This document shows positions 35,031 through 43,444 of a DNA stretch of 64,000 nt, one piece after another. The notes below the pieces were generated by a model that searched no databases, was not told the origin of the DNA, and was given only the letters and a program-made list of their open reading frames with translations. Source of the DNA: an uncultured Erythrobacter sp. GTDB taxonomy: Bacteria; Pseudomonadota; Alphaproteobacteria; Sphingomonadales; Sphingomonadaceae. Each line of letters opens with the position of its first letter. The stretch's first letter is position 1. The position numbers and the translations under genes were made by a program. Location: positions 2,514,818-2,578,817 of the forward strand of contig CANNBH010000001.1 in the NCBI GenBank assembly GCA_947502815.1, in the 5' to 3' direction.

Positions 35031-36317
35031 CTACACCTTTGGGGAAAGCTTGGCAGGGCCAGTAGGTTTTGTCAGATTTTTTCCAGTCAAATTGGCTGGT
35101 TTGGCAAAAAAGGCACCGATTAGGCCCGGCTGAGAACGAAGTTGATCAACATCCGTTTTGCCATTGAATAGCAAACGAATGATCGCAACGCGGCGCACGA
35201 TCCTTTCGTGGATGACGATAACGGTCACCGCCGATGTGACGGTCAACACGGCGAACTCGATCCCGATCGGCCAATCCACTCCGGTCAACAACCGCCCAAA
35301 GATATAGATGAAGCAGTGGTGGAACAGGTACATCGAAAGCGCGCAATCGGCGAGCCAAGTGGTGCGCGGTCCGCCTTCGTTGAAGAAGCGATGGAAGAAC
35401 TGCAGGATGAACAAGACCAGCGTCCAAATCGCAAGTTGATTGAGAAACAGCATTGCAATGCTTACGAAAAAGGACTGCTCAGGATTGGCGTAGGGTTGAA
35501 AATAGAGAGCTGCCGCCGCTGCGAAAGGCATCCACCAACGCCATTGAACCAGCGCCGCCAAGAGGCGCGGAGACAGGGCCGCCATTACGCCAATAACAAA
35601 GAACGGAAATTCGCCCGTCAATTTGTACCAACTTTGAAAGCCCGGCGCGATCAAGTCGTAGGAACCCGGCAGAAGGCTAGCCGAAGCGTAATTCGCGGTG
35701 TTTGCTGCCGCGAGCAGGATCAGACCAAAGGCAAATGGCAAAGTGCCCGCGATCAATGCACCGAACCTATTACATAGGGAGACCGCCAGGTGCCGAATCT
35801 TTGCGTTCTTAGGAATCGCGCTTTGCACGGCGACGGCCAATACAAACATCGGGATCAAGCTAACCAAAAACCAAAGATGCAGTTGCCAGGTGCCGCCGAT
35901 CCAGATTTCGAAAAAATCAGGTGAGCCGATCCATTGGGCTGCGCCGCCCTGCCCCCCAGCATCGACCCAGCGCAAATAATGTTCGATCATATTGAACGAC
36001 AAAGCGACCCCTATCAGGGGCACTGCCGTGCGCAAAAAACGGTTCCAAAGAAAATCGCCTGCACTGCGCCGGGAAAGCAGCAACACCGCAAAAAACCCAC
36101 CGACAAAGAAGAACGTCGGCGTGATGAACAGGTGAAAGCCGAAGATCAGCCAATCAAAGAATTCGGCCCTGTCTGTGTTCCCCGTGATCCACGGCCGAGC
36201 AGGTGCATAGACCGTGCCCGCATGAAGTGCGACCGACAGAAACATCAGCACCGAACGCGCACCATCGATGTCATGATAGTGTTTGCGCGCAGGCGGGGCG
36301 GCAGTCTGGGTCGTCAT
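35031..36317 (-). CDS. Acyltransferase_3 family membrane protein
   Basis: A 428-residue polytopic protein with about ten hydrophobic segments. It opens 'HYHDIDGARSVLMFLSVALHAG', where Arg and the later His match the catalytic region of Acyl_transf_3 proteins ('lD.lRg.a.l.Vv..H'). 'FFFVGGFFAVLLLSRR' and 'YLFHHCFIYIFG' also fit. The family O-acylates sugars, glucans or other envelope molecules (as OpgC and OafA do). ATG 36317 is chosen because the membrane/catalytic region begins right after it; the open frame extends 140 codons upstream without protein-like character. Substrate unknown. Confidence 0.82.
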   Translation of the reverse strand: MTTQTAAPPARKHYHDIDGARSVLMFLSVALHAGTVYAPARPWITGNTDRAEFFDWLIFGFHLFITPTFFFVGGFFAVLLLSRRSAGDFLWNRFLRTAVPLIGVALSFNMIEHYLRWVDAGGQGGAAQWIGSPDFFEIWIGGTWQLHLWFLVSLIPMFVLAVAVQSAIPKNAKIRHLAVSLCNRFGALIAGTLPFAFGLILLAAANTANYASASLLPGSYDLIAPGFQSWYKLTGEFPFFVIGVMAALSPRLLAALVQWRWWMPFAAAAALYFQPYANPEQSFFVSIAMLFLNQLAIWTLVLFILQFFHRFFNEGGPRTTWLADCALSMYLFHHCFIYIFGRLLTGVDWPIGIEFAVLTVTSAVTVIVIHERIVRRVAIIRLLFNGKTDVDQLRSQPGLIGAFFAKPANLTGKNLTKPTGPAKLSPKV

Positions 36318-36549
36318 CGAGGTTGATGCTCCGAGGGGATTACAGGACCATCTGTCGGGGAAAGCCACGCGAAAACAACACGCGACATGAGCCCGTCCAG
36401 ATATGAAACGCGATAGTGGCAAAGCGTTACCAGCGCCTTTATCTTGCCCAACTTGGCAGTAAGGATCGTCGAATTTCGGCACCGCTCGCGATCTCCATTT
36501 GGTGAGCGCCTCTTGCACAAAGAGTGAAACATGGCGCAGTGTCACCTCC

Positions 36550-38121
36550 ATGGAAAAACATTCACTGATCGCGCCGATCTTTGCCGCCGCCTGTCTCACC
36601 ACCACCGCATTGGCCACGGGCCTCACGCCGGTGTTTGCACAGGCGCAAGACGGCGCGCCCACTGAAAGCGTATCCAGCCCCGACATGTATGCGTCCTTTG
36701 GGGAAACCATGGCCGTCACCGAATATATCCTGCGCATTCAGGCGCTCGACGACAATGGCCCCATGATCAATGCCGTGATCGACTACAATGTCCAAGCGCC
36801 AGTGGAGGCTCGCCGCCTTGCTTCGACCGGTATATTGCGCGGGCGCAGCATTCTGGTGAAGGACAACATAGAGACGAGCGAATTTCCAACGACCGCTGGC
36901 AGCCTTGCCTTGGCGAACAACACGACCGGGCGTGATGCTCCGTTGATCGCGAATATTCGCGAGGCTGGCGGCGTCATTCTGGGCAAGACCAACCTGTCTG
37001 AATGGGCCAACATTCGCAGCAATGACAGCACGAGCGGGTGGAGCGCCATCGAAGGGTTAACCCGCAACCCTCATGCCATTGATCGCAACACTTGCGGTTC
37101 TTCTTCTGGCAGCGGCGCAGCGATTGCGGCCGGCTTTGCATGGGGGGCGATCGGAACAGAAACAAACGGATCGATCACCTGCCCTGCCTCCCTTAACGGC
37201 GTGGTCGGGTTCAAACCCAGTGTAGGCTTGGTCAGCCGCACGCATGTCGTGCCGATTTCCTCCACCCAAGACACCGCCGGTCCCATGACCAAGAATGTCT
37301 ATGACGCTGCGCTTTTGCTGTCGGCCATGGCAGGTGAGGACAGCGCCGACAGCGCAACAATCGGTGTATCCCGCGTCTCCGATTACACGGTTGGTCTGCA
37401 GAGCTATTCATTGGAAGGCGTGCGGATCGGGGTCATGCGCGAACAGGTCGGCAGCAATGATGCGGTTGAGGCTGTTTTCAATACGGCTCTGGCGGATATG
37501 GAGCGCGCCGGCGCGGTTCTGGTCGACATCAGCTTTGAACCCAATGAGCAGATGTACGGCGACAGCTTTACCGTCCTCCTGTTCGAATTGCGCGAAGAGA
37601 TGGGCAAATACCTTACATCGATTCCTGAATTTGAAGACGGCAACACGCCGCGCAGCTTAGCCGATATCATTGCCTTCAACGAATCCAACGCTGCGACCGA
37701 AATGCGTTGGTTTGATCAAGGGATTTTTCAGGTCGCCGAAAACACCACTGACCGCGAAGCCTATGAGGTCGCTCGCGAAAACGCGGTGCGGATCGCTGGC
37801 GAGGAAACGCTGGACGTGCTGCTGTCGGACAACAACGTGCAATTCCTCGTCGCGCCAACACGCGGCCCGGCTTGGATGAGCGACCTCGTGCTCGGCGATC
37901 ACTTTAACGGATCAATTGGGTTTGGGTCGCCTGCGGCCATCGCGGGTTATCCGCATCTGACTGTTCCAATGGGCTCCGCCGAACGGTTGCCAGTGGGTAT
38001 CAGTTTCTTCGGTGCGAAGTGGGATGATCACGAAGTGCTAAAAGTCGGCGCTGCATATGAAAGGGCCCGGACAGCTGAACTGCCCGAGCCCTCATTTCGT
38101 CGGTGGAGACCGGCCCGATAA
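36550..38121 (+). CDS. Secreted amidase-signature family hydrolase
   Basis: A 523-residue hydrolase with a signal peptide ('LIAPIFAAACLTTTALATGLTPVFA'), which sends it to the periplasm. The Ser-cisSer-Lys triad is visible: Lys104 in 'ILVKDNIE', the GSSSGSG segment at 183-189, and nucleophile Ser208 in 'ETNGSITCPAS'. Members hydrolyse amide bonds of diverse compounds; the exported form is often annotated as a GatA-like amidase, but it is not the tRNA-dependent enzyme because no gatB/gatC genes are near and it is exported. The ATG at 36550 begins the signal peptide. It is convergent with tig. Confidence 0.9.
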   Translation: MEKHSLIAPIFAAACLTTTALATGLTPVFAQAQDGAPTESVSSPDMYASFGETMAVTEYILRIQALDDNGPMINAVIDYNVQAPVEARRLASTGILRGRSILVKDNIETSEFPTTAGSLALANNTTGRDAPLIANIREAGGVILGKTNLSEWANIRSNDSTSGWSAIEGLTRNPHAIDRNTCGSSSGSGAAIAAGFAWGAIGTETNGSITCPASLNGVVGFKPSVGLVSRTHVVPISSTQDTAGPMTKNVYDAALLLSAMAGEDSADSATIGVSRVSDYTVGLQSYSLEGVRIGVMREQVGSNDAVEAVFNTALADMERAGAVLVDISFEPNEQMYGDSFTVLLFELREEMGKYLTSIPEFEDGNTPRSLADIIAFNESNAATEMRWFDQGIFQVAENTTDREAYEVARENAVRIAGEETLDVLLSDNNVQFLVAPTRGPAWMSDLVLGDHFNGSIGFGSPAAIAGYPHLTVPMGSAERLPVGISFFGAKWDDHEVLKVGAAYERARTAELPEPSFRRWRPAR

Positions 38122-38149
38122 AGCCAACCTCCAAATCACTTAAAGCGAA

Positions 38150-39769
38150 TTAGTCTGCTTTTTTGGCGGCAGGCTTCTTTGCAGGAGCCTTCTTAACCGC
38201 TGGCTTTTTGGCCGGAGCTTTCTTCGCCGCAGCGGGCTTGGCTGCTGCCTTAGCCGCTGGCTTCTTAGCCGGAGCTTTTTTGGCCGGAGCCTTTTTAGCA
38301 GGCGCTTTCTTAGCGGGAGGCTTCGCGTCAGCGTCCGCTTTCTTCGCCGGTGCCTTCTTGGCCGCTGGCTTTTTCGCGGGGGCTTTCTTAGCTGCCGCTT
38401 TCTTCTTCGGCGCCGCTTTGACCTTTTCGGCTTCCGCTTCTTCGTCCGCTTCAATCGCTGCTTGCAGTTCCTCGACTGTCACTTCGCGCTCTGTGACGTC
38501 AGCCTTGTCGAACAGGAAGTCGACAACCTTATCTTCGTAAAGCGGTGCGCGCAGTTGAGCCGCAGCCATCGGGTCTTGCTGAATATACTGCATGAACCGT
38601 TCGCGATCTTCTTCGCGATATTGCTGCGACGCCTGCTGGACCAGCATCGACATCTCTTGCTGGGTCACTTCAACTTTGTTCGCTTGGCCAATTTCCGACA
38701 GCAGGAGGCCCAAGCGCACACGGCGTTCGGCAATGCCGCGGTAATCGTCTTTTTCGTCTTCGATCTGCTTCAGAGCCGCTTCGGGCTCTTCTTCCTTCGC
38801 CGCTTCTTGTTGAAGCTGAGCCCAGATCTGTTCGAATTCTGCATCGACCATGGTCGCAGGCACATCGAAATCATGGCCAGCGGCCAATTGATCGAGAAGC
38901 GAGCGCTTCATTTGCGTGCGCGTGAGACCAGCGGTTTGCTGCTCCAACTGACCCGACATGATCTCGCGCAGCTTTTCGATGCTATCGAGGCCGAGGTTTT
39001 TCGCAAATTCATCGTCAATCTTGGTGTCGGTTTCGACCTTCACCGCTTTCACGGTCACGTCGAACGTCGCTTCTTTACCAGCGAGGTGCTCTGCCTGGTA
39101 ATCTGCCGGGAAGGTCACATTGATGGTTTTCTCATCACCGGTCTTCGCGCCGACAAGCTGCTCTTCAAAGCCAGGGATGAAAGTGCCCGAACCGATAACC
39201 AACGCTGCGTCTTCGGCTGCGCCGCCTTCAAACGGCTCACCGTCAAGCTTGCCCAAGAAGTCGATGATCAGCTGGTTTCCGTCTGCCGCTTTTTTGGTCT
39301 TGGCTGCGTCTTTGTAGCTCTTGTTCTGACCAGCAATGCCTTCGATTGCTTCGTCGATCTGTGCATCGCTGACCGGTACGATCAGCTTTTCAAGCTTAAG
39401 ATCGTCGGTGCTAGGCGCTTCGATGACCGGGAGCACTTCAAGCTCAACCGTCACTTCGGCGTCTTTACCTTCTTCATATTCTTCGTTCAGCGAAATCGCT
39501 GGCTGCATCGCGGGACGCAGATCCTCATCCTTCAACAACGAATCAACCGATTCGCGAATCGTGTCGTTCAATGTTTGCGCGTGCAATTGTTCGCCGTGCA
39601 TCTTCTTGACGAGATTCGCTGGGACTTTGCCCGCGCGGAATCCCGGCATCTGCACTTGCGGTGCGACCTTTTTGATCTCTGCGTCGACTTTAGCGGCAAT
39701 TTCGCCAGCCGTGATGGTGATCGAATAGGCGCGTTTGAGGCCTTCGTTGGTGGTCTGCTTGGTTTGCAT
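38150..39769 (-). CDS. tig: Trigger factor with histone H1-like C-terminal tail
   Basis: A 539-residue ribosome-associated chaperone and peptidyl-prolyl isomerase. The N-terminal ribosome-binding signature is 'GFRAGKVP' (43-50). The FKBP-like domain follows (about 160-250, 'GNQLIIDFLGKLDGEPFEGG', 'FIPGFEEQLVGAKTGDEK'), then the helical C-domain to about residue 440. Ordinary trigger factors end here at about 430-450. This one continues for 91 residues (449-539) made almost only of Lys, Ala and Pro in AAKKAPAKKP-type repeats, as in histone H1-like proteins. The tail is encoded at 38153-38425. It is convergent with the amidase gene; no clpP lies directly downstream in this genome. Confidence 0.96.
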   Translation of the reverse strand: MQTKQTTNEGLKRAYSITITAGEIAAKVDAEIKKVAPQVQMPGFRAGKVPANLVKKMHGEQLHAQTLNDTIRESVDSLLKDEDLRPAMQPAISLNEEYEEGKDAEVTVELEVLPVIEAPSTDDLKLEKLIVPVSDAQIDEAIEGIAGQNKSYKDAAKTKKAADGNQLIIDFLGKLDGEPFEGGAAEDAALVIGSGTFIPGFEEQLVGAKTGDEKTINVTFPADYQAEHLAGKEATFDVTVKAVKVETDTKIDDEFAKNLGLDSIEKLREIMSGQLEQQTAGLTRTQMKRSLLDQLAAGHDFDVPATMVDAEFEQIWAQLQQEAAKEEEPEAALKQIEDEKDDYRGIAERRVRLGLLLSEIGQANKVEVTQQEMSMLVQQASQQYREEDRERFMQYIQQDPMAAAQLRAPLYEDKVVDFLFDKADVTEREVTVEELQAAIEADEEAEAEKVKAAPKKKAAAKKAPAKKPAAKKAPAKKADADAKPPAKKAPAKKAPAKKAPAKKPAAKAAAKPAAAKKAPAKKPAVKKAPAKKPAAKKAD

Positions 39770-39840
39770 AGGAGTTACACTAAAGCCTTCTTGAGCAAGG
39801 TATCACATAGTCCGGATTCTTCACCGCCGCCGGGGCGAAT

Positions 39841-39925
39841 TGGTGCGGGCGAAGGGACTCGAACCCCCACATCTTACGATACTGGTACCTAAAACCAGCG
39901 CGTCTACCAATTCCGCCACGCCCGC
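39841..39925 (-). tRNA. tRNA-Leu (anticodon UAG)
   Basis: An 85-nt class II tRNA. The acceptor GCGGGCG (39925-39919) pairs with CGCCCGC (39851-39845), and A plus CCA are encoded at 39844-39841. The anticodon arm CTGGT-TTTAGGT-ACCAG gives anticodon TAG, which reads CUA and other CUN leucine codons. The variable arm and T-loop GGTTCGAGTCC are present. Confidence 0.96.
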
Positions 39926-40063
39926 AGCCCCGAACGAAGCCGCGCGGGAGAGCCGAAAAGCCCAACCCGCGCGTATAACGTGGCAGGCCTGTATCGCCGC
40001 TTGCGCGAAAGGGCAAGTGGAACGCGCTTGTTTCGCGTGCATCACACGATTAAAGGGCCCGTT

Positions 40064-40348
40064 ATGAGCGAAGAAACAAAAACCGACACCCCGCCCGATC
40101 ACCTCTCGGTCAATCCGCGCAGCCCGCATTTCGATGGGGAAACACTGCAACGCGGTATTGGCATCCGGTTTAAGGACCGTGTGCGCACCGATATTGAGGA
40201 ATATTCGATTTCCGAAGGTTGGGTCCGCGTCCAAGCAGGCAAAACCTTCGACCGCAAGGGACAGCCGCTGACGATCAAGCTTACCGGGCCCGTAGAGGCT
40301 TGGTTCGAAGATCTCGGCGACAATCCCCCGGTGGCCAAAAAGGACTAA
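40064..40348 (+). CDS. DUF3297 family protein
   Basis: A 94-residue soluble protein. It shows the DUF3297 pattern 'DHLSVNPRSPHFD', 'RGIGIRFKDR', 'EEYSISEGWVRVQAGKTFDRKGQP' and 'GPVEAWFEDL'. The family is small, common in proteobacteria, and of unknown function (glutathione peroxidase-like naming in some genomes has no support here). The ATG at 40064 was chosen because the conserved region begins about ten residues later; the longer open frame runs into the tRNA flank. It is 53 bp upstream of der. Confidence 0.88.
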   Translation: MSEETKTDTPPDHLSVNPRSPHFDGETLQRGIGIRFKDRVRTDIEEYSISEGWVRVQAGKTFDRKGQPLTIKLTGPVEAWFEDLGDNPPVAKKD

Positions 40349-40401
40349 AGGGTCGCTCTGCTTGCCTTACCGGCTCGCAGGGGCCACTTCAGGTGCAAGC
40401 T

Positions 40402-41877
40402 ATGAAACCTCAGGTCATTATTATCGGTCGCCCCAATGTGGGCAAATCCACCCTCTTTAACCGGTTGGTGGGCAAGAAGCTCGCGCTGGTCGATGATCAG
40501 CCGGGCGTGACGCGTGACCGGCGAATGGGCGATGCGGAGATTGCTGGCCTGCAATTCACTGTCGTCGACACTGCCGGTTGGGAAGATGAAAACGAACTCA
40601 CGCTTCCCGGCCGGATGCGCAAACAAACCGAGGCCAGCCTAGAAGGCGCAGATGCCGCGATGTTCGTGGTGGACGCTCGCGCTGGTTTGACCCCTCTGGA
40701 CACTGAAATCGCGCGCTACCTTCGCGAACACAACGTCCCCATCGTTTTGGTCGCGAACAAAGCAGAGGGTTCATCTGGCGAAGCCGGCGTGTTCGAAGCC
40801 TATTCCTTAGGTTTTGGTGAACCTGTTGCGATTTCCGCCGAACATGGCGAGGGGATTGCCGACTTGTTCCAAGGGCTATGGCCGGTGATCGGCGAGAAAG
40901 CCGACGCCGCCGAAGAGGCCACCACGCTTGCCGATAGCGAAGAGGATCTGGACGAAGACAAGCCGCTGGGCCCGCTAAAGCTGGCCATTGTCGGCCGCCC
41001 CAATGCTGGGAAATCGACTCTTATCAATCGATTGCTGGGCGAAGATCGCCTGCTGACTGGGCCAGAAGCGGGAATCACCCGCGATTCGATTGCGATTGAT
41101 TGGATCTGGCACGATCCGAAGGCTGCACCCGATGAAGAGAGCAATGTCAATTCGCAGCGTAAAATCCGTCTGATCGACACCGCTGGCATGCGCAAGAAGC
41201 GCAATGTAACCGAAAAACTGGAAAAACTGTCGGTCGCCGACGCACGCCGCGCAGTGGATTTTGCCGAAGTCGTGATCCTTTTGCTCGATGCGACGCAAGG
41301 ACTGGAACACCAAGACCTTAAGATCGCTGCTCACGCGCTCGAGGAAGGCCGTGCGCTGATGGTTGCTATCAACAAGTGGGATATCGCCGGCGGCGTAGGC
41401 GGCGAAACACCCAGCGGCCTATTCAATGGGATCAAGGCAGCCCTTCACGATGGCCTCGCGCAGGTCCGCGGCGTGCCATTGTTCGCGGTCTCTGCAAAGA
41501 CGGGCAAAGGGCTCGATACAATGCTTAGCGCCGCGTTTGAATTGCGCCAAAGCTGGTCGAAACGTGTGCCCACAGCGGCGCTTAACCGGTGGTTTGATGA
41601 CGCGCTCGACGCTAATCCTCCACCAGCGCCCGGTGGTCGCCGGATCAAGCTGCGGTATATCACTCAGGTTGGCACGCGGCCCCCGCGTTTTGTTGTGTTT
41701 GGGACACGGCTGGATGATCTTCCCAAAAGTTATGAGCGGTACTTGGTGAACGGCATTCGGGCCAAGCTTGGTTTTGACGCGGTCCCGGTAAGGGTGACCC
41801 TAAAATCGCCTAAGAACCCCTACAACGCCAACAAAGGTGGAGGGGGCAATTATTCGAGCGGGACGAGCAAGACATGA
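40402..41877 (+). CDS. der: Ribosome assembly GTPase Der (EngA)
   Basis: A 491-residue protein with two tandem GTPase domains and a C-terminal KH-like domain. The G1 motifs are GRPNVGKS (first domain) and GRPNAGKS (second), with 'DTAG' and 'NKAE' or 'NKWD' motifs in each. An acidic linker ('EEATTLADSEEDLDEDK') separates them. It acts in 50S subunit maturation. ATG 40402 is the normal start ('MKPQVIIIGRPNVGKS'), with AGGTG upstream. A basic C-terminal tail ends 'YSSGTSKT'. Its stop overlaps the next start (ATGA). Confidence 0.97.
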   Translation: MKPQVIIIGRPNVGKSTLFNRLVGKKLALVDDQPGVTRDRRMGDAEIAGLQFTVVDTAGWEDENELTLPGRMRKQTEASLEGADAAMFVVDARAGLTPLDTEIARYLREHNVPIVLVANKAEGSSGEAGVFEAYSLGFGEPVAISAEHGEGIADLFQGLWPVIGEKADAAEEATTLADSEEDLDEDKPLGPLKLAIVGRPNAGKSTLINRLLGEDRLLTGPEAGITRDSIAIDWIWHDPKAAPDEESNVNSQRKIRLIDTAGMRKKRNVTEKLEKLSVADARRAVDFAEVVILLLDATQGLEHQDLKIAAHALEEGRALMVAINKWDIAGGVGGETPSGLFNGIKAALHDGLAQVRGVPLFAVSAKTGKGLDTMLSAAFELRQSWSKRVPTAALNRWFDDALDANPPPAPGGRRIKLRYITQVGTRPPRFVVFGTRLDDLPKSYERYLVNGIRAKLGFDAVPVRVTLKSPKNPYNANKGGGGNYSSGTSKT

Positions 41878-42344
41878 TCCTTGATCTGCTCAACGCTGGA
41901 ATAGCAGCCGACATTCTAGAACGCACTGCATCAACCCCGCGAGTTCAGCAGGCGGTGGAGCTTAGCCTTGCGCCCGCATTCCTGTTGGTCGCAATTGGCA
42001 GCATTATGAACGTCATGATGGCCCGGCTTATATGGCTGGCAGGGCGGATCGAGCGCTTGGCCGAACCGATTGAGGGGGCCTGCTCTGTGTCCCATGCCGC
42101 AGAGCTCGCGTGGCTGCGCACCCGGCGGCGCTTTGCTAGGATCGCCATCAAGTTTTCAACGGCTGCGGCAGTGGTCATTAGCGTCGAGATAGCAGTGCTT
42201 TTCTTGTCCGCCTATATTGAGGCGCGCATCGGCACAGTGGTCGCGGTTCTTTGGGTGGCGACGATCGCCTTGCTTATCACCGGGCTTGGCTATTTCTTGC
42301 GCGAAACTTTGCTCGCCGCCGACGGGCCAAAAGGCGACCGTTAA
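41874..42344 (+). CDS. DUF2721 membrane protein
   Basis: A 156-residue protein with three hydrophobic segments: 'LSLAPAFLLVAIGSIMNVMM', 'AAAVVISVEIAVLFLSAYI' and 'TVVAVLWVATIALLITGLGYFL'. The order and the 'RxxRLAxPI' loop match DUF2721, a family of unknown role. It overlaps the der stop codon by four bases, so it is translated with der. The positively charged loop between helices 1 and 2 ('RTRRRFARIAIK') is probably cytoplasmic. Confidence 0.82.
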   Translation: MILDLLNAGIAADILERTASTPRVQQAVELSLAPAFLLVAIGSIMNVMMARLIWLAGRIERLAEPIEGACSVSHAAELAWLRTRRRFARIAIKFSTAAAVVISVEIAVLFLSAYIEARIGTVVAVLWVATIALLITGLGYFLRETLLAADGPKGDR

Positions 42345-42350
42345 TTGGCA

Positions 42351-42382
42351 AAACAAAAGGGCGGAGCATCACTGCCCCGCCC
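42351..42382 (-). terminator. Terminator of bfr
   Basis: On the minus strand GGGCGGGGC (complement of 42374-42382) pairs with GCTCCGCCC (complement of 42359-42367), with one mismatch, followed by TTTTGTTTTG. It lies 33 bp after the bfr stop. Confidence 0.85.
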
Positions 42383-42415
42383 CGATTGTTTGATTGGTGA
42401 TAAAACTTAAGCGTA

Positions 42416-42895
42416 TTATTCCGCCACCGATTTGCTTTGCAGTTGCACGTAGTTTTCCAGACCCATCCGCTCGATCATGTCGAATTGCGTTTCCAGGAAG
42501 TCGACATGCTCTTCTTCGTTGGTGAGGATGCCGTTGAACAGATCGCGGCTCACATAGTCCCGCACGCTTTCACAATATTCCACCGCATCACGCAGCAATG
42601 GAATGGCGTCTTCTTCAAGCGCCATGTCCGCCTTTAGAATTTCGAGGACGGTTTCGCCCACGCGCAGATTGTGGATCGCCTGAAAATTGGGGAGGCCGTT
42701 GAGGAACAGCACACGCTCCGCCAGCTTATCGGCATGTTCCATCTCTTCGATGGATTCTTTGCGCTCATAATCGGCAAGTTTGGTCACACCCCAATCGTCC
42801 AGCACGCGGTAGTGCAGCCAATATTGGTTGATGGCGGTCAGCTCATTCGTAAGAGCCTTGTTCAGAAATTCGATGACTTTTGGATCGCCCTTCAT
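42416..42895 (-). CDS. bfr: Bacterioferritin
   Basis: A 159-residue iron-storage protein that assembles into a 24-mer with haem at subunit interfaces. All ferroxidase ligands are in place: Glu18, Glu51, His54, Glu94, Glu127 and His130, together with the haem-ligating Met52 ('IEEMEHADKL'). Its length is normal. The bacterioferritin-associated ferredoxin gene lies 160 bp upstream on the same strand; the gap has a Fur-like box, so bfr probably has its own iron-regulated promoter. Confidence 0.97.
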   Translation of the reverse strand: MKGDPKVIEFLNKALTNELTAINQYWLHYRVLDDWGVTKLADYERKESIEEMEHADKLAERVLFLNGLPNFQAIHNLRVGETVLEILKADMALEEDAIPLLRDAVEYCESVRDYVSRDLFNGILTNEEEHVDFLETQFDMIERMGLENYVQLQSKSVAE

Positions 42896-43024
42896 GGCGG
42901 TGGTCCCCTAAGAATGGTTGGCGGTGCAAGAGTTATTCCCGCACTGTTGTGGAACCATAAATAGCGTCCCAACTACCCAACTTACAAGGGGGTAGGATAA
43001 ATTTTTCTTTTAAAATCAGAGCCT

Positions 43025-43047
43025 TGCGAACCATTCGCAGTTGCGAA
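43025..43047. promoter_or_regulatory. Fur-like box(es) upstream of bfr
   Basis: TGCGAACCATTCGCA (43025-43039) is a perfect 6-3-6 inverted repeat of the alphaproteobacterial Fur type (TGCRAA-N3-TTYGCA). It overlaps a second palindrome, TTCGCAGTTGCGAA (43034-43047). The position is 130 bp upstream of bfr, just after the bfd stop. Confidence 0.6.
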
Positions 43048-43055
43048 GGTTGCGC

Positions 43056-43259
43056 TTATACTGCGACTTTTTCGCAAGAGAGTGCGGCAGAACACTGCGC
43101 GCGCTCTGAACTGATAATTTGTCCAGCTTTCACAAGGCATTGCCGGCAATTCGGTTTTTTGCCGAGGCTTGCGTAAACCGATTCCGCGTCGCCAGCCGAC
43201 TTTACCGCGGCAGAGCGCAGGTCGGTTTCGCGAATTGCATTGCAAATGCATGTGTACAT
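43056..43259 (-). CDS. bfd: Bacterioferritin-associated ferredoxin
   Basis: A 67-residue [2Fe-2S] protein of the BFD-like family. Cluster ligands are Cys4 and Cys6 ('MYTCICNAI') and Cys38 and Cys41 ('NCRQCLV'), in the known CxC...CxxC spacing. It reduces bacterioferritin to release stored iron. The ATG at 43259 matches the family start. A Cys-containing tail ('CSAALSCEKVAV') extends slightly past the usual end. Two Fur-like boxes lie just upstream, in line with induction under iron starvation. Confidence 0.93.
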   Translation of the reverse strand: MYTCICNAIRETDLRSAAVKSAGDAESVYASLGKKPNCRQCLVKAGQIISSERAQCSAALSCEKVAV

Positions 43260-43276
43260 GGGGCGGTAATCACTCC

Positions 43277-43317
43277 TGCGAATCGTTTGCATTCCCGTTT
43301 TATGCGAATTAATCGCA
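43277..43317. promoter_or_regulatory. Tandem Fur-like boxes upstream of bfd
   Basis: TGCGAATCGTTTGCA (43277-43291) and TGCGAATTAATCGCA (43303-43317) are near-palindromic 15-mers, each matching TGCRAA-N3-TTYGCA at 11 of 12 fixed positions. They lie 26 bp apart, start to start, and begin 18 bp from the bfd start codon, where a repressor would block the promoter. Confidence 0.6.
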
Positions 43318-43444
43318 ATAGCAAGCTCAAACTGTGCAGGTTTCCCGCTGTTTTTCATTGCTCAGAGCCCAAGCCTGCCTAAAATGGCGACCAATTTGGC
43401 GCAGCGACCCCGCGCTCTGACCCAATAAAGAGGCTGCTCCCAGC

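Noticed and set aside
35031..36737. Acyltransferase starting at 36737 with a 140-residue N-terminal extension
   Set aside because: The extension has no recognisable domain and unusual composition, while the ATG at 36317 sits just before the conserved first helix.
36550..38121. GatA subunit of Glu-tRNA(Gln) amidotransferase
   Set aside because: The protein has a signal peptide and there are no gatB or gatC genes nearby; a secreted amidase fits better.
38462..39892. A 476-codon plus-strand open frame
   Set aside because: It is antisense to trigger factor and partly to tRNA-Leu, and exists only because of codon bias in the real gene; no protein features fit.
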